Source of the DNA: Peptoclostridium litorale DSM 5388
GTDB taxonomy: Bacteria; Bacillota; Clostridia; Peptostreptococcales; Peptostreptococcaceae
Length of the DNA stretch: 64,000 bases
Direction: 5' to 3'
Assembly: GCF_900141635.1 (NCBI RefSeq)
Contig: NZ_FSRH01000003.1
Coordinates: forward strand, 214,598-278,597
Shown: piece by piece, positions 62,560 through 64,000 of the stretch
How the letters are laid out: the number at the start of each line of letters is the position of its first letter
Position numbering within the stretch: the stretch's first letter is position 1
Position numbers and translations under genes: made by a program
Notes under the pieces: generated by a model
Database searches by the model: none
Seen by the model: the letters and a program-made list of their open reading frames with translations, nothing else
Told to the model about the DNA's origin: nothing

Positions 62560-63198
62560 ATGAAAGTAAAGAATTTTTTTTGGAGCATACTTTTTGCAGG
62601 CTTTTTTCTAATACTGTTAATTCCAGTAACAAGGGATCAATTTTTAGGATTTTCATCAATGCATCCTTATATGGGTGGATTTGTTAAATTTTTCGTGCTG
62701 GCTACCTTTGGAGAGGTAGTGGGGCTGAAGATCATCACTGAAAAATGGAGTTTACCTAGGGGCGTTTTATACAGGGCGATTGTGTGGGGAGCGCTAGGTA
62801 TGCTTATAACCATGTCTTTGCCGCTATTTGCAGGTGGTGTGGTAGCCGCTCAGAAAAGTCACTATTTGCCGGGAATGGGCGTTCCTGTTTTCACGGCTTT
62901 TCTAACCAGCCTTGTTATGAATGGAACTTTTGGTCCTGCTTTTATGTCACTGCATCGCATGACGGATACATATATTGACATGAGGCTAGATGGAGAAGAG
63001 GGCGTAACCATAAACTCAGTAGTTAAAAAAGTCAACTGGTCGGAGTTTATCTCTTTTGTAGTCTTGAAGACCATACCGTTTTTCTGGGTTCCAGCTCACA
63101 CCATTGTATTCATAGTGCCAAGTGAATACAGAGTGCTGCTAGCAGCGTTCCTATCGGTTGCCTTGGGAGGGATACTTGCTTTTGCTAAGAAAAAATAA
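62560..63198 (+). CDS. Multi-pass membrane protein of unknown function
   Basis: A 212-residue protein with five or six hydrophobic segments (FFWSILFAGFFLILLIP, VKFFVLATFGEVVGLKI, AIVWGALGMLITMSLPLFAGGVV, FISFVVLKTIPFFWVPAH, VLLAAFLSVALGGILAF). The loop LHRMTDTYIDMRLDGEEG is soluble. I do not recognise the family. GAAGGAG precedes the ATG. It follows the second acyl-CoA dehydrogenase by 129 bases and ends the locus before a terminator. A role in export of branched-chain acids would be only a guess. Confidence 0.75.
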   Translation: MKVKNFFWSILFAGFFLILLIPVTRDQFLGFSSMHPYMGGFVKFFVLATFGEVVGLKIITEKWSLPRGVLYRAIVWGALGMLITMSLPLFAGGVVAAQKSHYLPGMGVPVFTAFLTSLVMNGTFGPAFMSLHRMTDTYIDMRLDGEEGVTINSVVKKVNWSEFISFVVLKTIPFFWVPAHTIVFIVPSEYRVLLAAFLSVALGGILAFAKKK

Positions 63199-63259
63199 AA
63201 AGGGTTTTATTTAGAAAATAGAGTTGACGAAAGATACATCCTAAGTTGCAAATAATGCA

Positions 63260-63296
63260 AAAAGGCCGGCATTTAATAGTGTATGCGGCCTTTTGG
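63260..63296 (+). terminator. Terminator at the end of the leucine locus
   Basis: AAAAGGCC (63260-63267) and GGCCTTTT (63287-63294), with extra GCAT/ATGC pairing inside. Confidence 0.85.
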
Positions 63297-63357
63297 TCAT
63301 TTATAGCCCTACATGGCAAAATTGAAATAATCGATAGGAATTATACTGATTAAAAGC

Positions 63358-63386
63358 TTGACAATAATGGTATTTGATATTATAAT
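63358..63386 (+). promoter_or_regulatory. Consensus promoter in front of an IS-interrupted gene
   Basis: TTGACA (63358-63363), a 17-base spacer and TATAAT (63381-63386). Both boxes match the consensus perfectly. Confidence 0.88.
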
Positions 63387-63412
63387 TTTAGTTTTGAAGA
63401 GGGGGTATGCTT

Positions 63413-63480
63413 ATGAGCAAAATAAAGAAAAAACAGATGGAGAAGAGAAGAAACATTATAGTGTCAATAGCGTTTCTATT
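63413..63480 (+). pseudogene. N-terminal stub of a gene cut by an IS21-family element
   Basis: ATG 63413 with GAGGGGG seven bases upstream begins MSKIKKKQMEKRRNIIV and then loses any coding look where IS-end repeats start. The frame runs on by chance to 63718. Basic, with a possible membrane-entry segment beginning at IIVSIAF. The exact insertion point (about 63460-63485) is not certain. The gene's identity is unknown. Confidence 0.5.
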
Positions 63481-64000
63481 TTTCCGAAAATCTCCGTTCG
63501 AAAATTACCGTTTTCAACCGAAAACTATGCGTAAACTCAGTCGATTTTATTCCACGATCCTGTTTACAATAAGACTCGCAGACCTGTTTTCAGTATCGGA
63601 GACATCTAAGTACCCTGTTGATGCATCTTTTAGGCTAACAGGTCTGCTTCTCATTATAAACAGGCTTTCGCGGCATAAATGTCACATACGGTTATTCTTC
63701 TTTACTCATTCTACTTGAGTTGAAAAATCCAGCTTTCTTCTTTTCTTTGATTCTATAGCTTTCACCTTTGATATTTATAGTCATTGAGTGATGAAGCAAC
63801 CTGTCTAAAATTGCTGTCGCAACTACATTGTCTCCGAATATGTCTCCCCAATAGCCATATGACTTGTTGGATGTTATTATCAAAGAACCCTTTTCATAGC
63901 GCTCAGAGACGATTTGAAAGAAGTAGTGGGCTATCTCACCATGCATCTCATTGTATCCCAGTTCATCTATTACAAGGATATCTGGTTTTTGAAGCGTTTT
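63470..64000 (-). mobile_element. IS21-family insertion sequence, istB end (cut by window edge)
   Basis: It holds the C-terminal part of istB and a non-coding end of about 200 bases. On the minus strand the end carries repeated ATTTTCGG/TTTTCGG motifs (63483-63527), as IS21-type ends do, and an internal inverted repeat CAGACCTGTT/AACAGGTCTG (63579-63588, 63637-63646). The istA part lies outside the window. Confidence 0.75.
63692..64000 (-). CDS. istB: IstB-like ATPase of an IS21-family element, C-terminal part
   Basis: The frame is open to the window edge (102 codons visible) and stops at 63692. It has the Walker B region PDILVIDELGYNEM, FFQIVSERYEKGSLIITSNKSYGYWGDIFGD and ATAILDRLLHHSMTINIKGESYR, all typical of IstB transposition helper ATPases. 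The Walker A part is outside the window. The encoded C-terminus ends in RMSKEE. Confidence 0.93.
   Translation of the reverse strand, partial: KTLQKPDILVIDELGYNEMHGEIAHYFFQIVSERYEKGSLIITSNKSYGYWGDIFGDNVVATAILDRLLHHSMTINIKGESYRIKEKKKAGFFNSSRMSKEE

Noticed and set aside
63407..63718. 103-codon open frame at the right end
   Set aside because: Only the first 20 or so codons look coding; the remainder crosses the repeated ends of the IS21-type element and is chance reading.

Overview
The window looks like a chromosomal segment of an amino-acid-fermenting, strictly anaerobic Firmicute of class Clostridia, probably near Peptostreptococcaceae (Peptoclostridium, Acetoanaerobium or Clostridioides type). 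The reasons are the complete reductive leucine branch (ldhA, hadA, hadIBC, acdB, etfBA), the rubredoxin/desulfoferrodoxin pair, two BrnQ carriers, tRNA-Asn T-boxes, strong AGGAGG ribosome sites, frequent TTG/GTG starts and a marked preference for ATA isoleucine codons. I see no rRNA, tRNA, prophage or CRISPR array. The species call is inference.

Left part (1-11.5 kb): the end of feoB, a small eight-cysteine protein and fur. Then come housekeeping genes: RNase J, an M50 protease, scpA-scpB, a 23S pseudouridine synthase, a GNAT protein joined in frame to a decayed methyltransferase, surE, an RpiR regulator, an SH3/glycoside-hydrolase-like lipoprotein, a sirtuin, and rubredoxin with superoxide reductase.

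Middle-left (11.5-31 kb): asnA under a tRNA-Asn T-box; an aconitase/isocitrate dehydrogenase/GntR operon that makes 2-oxoglutarate; a deacetylase lipoprotein; an aminotransferase; an orphan sensor kinase; brnQ with a small membrane protein; and envelope genes (an FG-GAP-like anchored protein, a DUF3160 lipoprotein, a CapA-like protein) plus cold-shock and ABC-F genes.

Middle-right (31-47 kb): rtcB followed by only the first 65 codons of prfH; asnS under a second tRNA-Asn T-box; an SGNH esterase; a cupin-PocR-LytS type kinase with an AraC-type response regulator, next to an unusual SHMT paralogue and an Ala/Gly:cation symporter; then ybaK, topB, purB, csp and ywbE.

Right part (47-63.2 kb): the leucine module. 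A divergent aminotransferase, 2-hydroxyisocaproate dehydrogenase, BrnQ, an acyl-CoA synthetase, the HadA CoA-transferase, HadI activator, HadBC dehydratase, acyl-CoA dehydrogenase, EtfBA, a second acyl-CoA dehydrogenase and a membrane protein. Together they would import leucine and reduce 2-oxoisocaproate to isocaproate as an electron sink. Promoter-overlapping Rex-like sites, CodY-like boxes and a compound palindrome suggest control by NADH/NAD and by branched-chain amino acids. The window ends in an IS21-family element that has cut the gene behind a consensus promoter.
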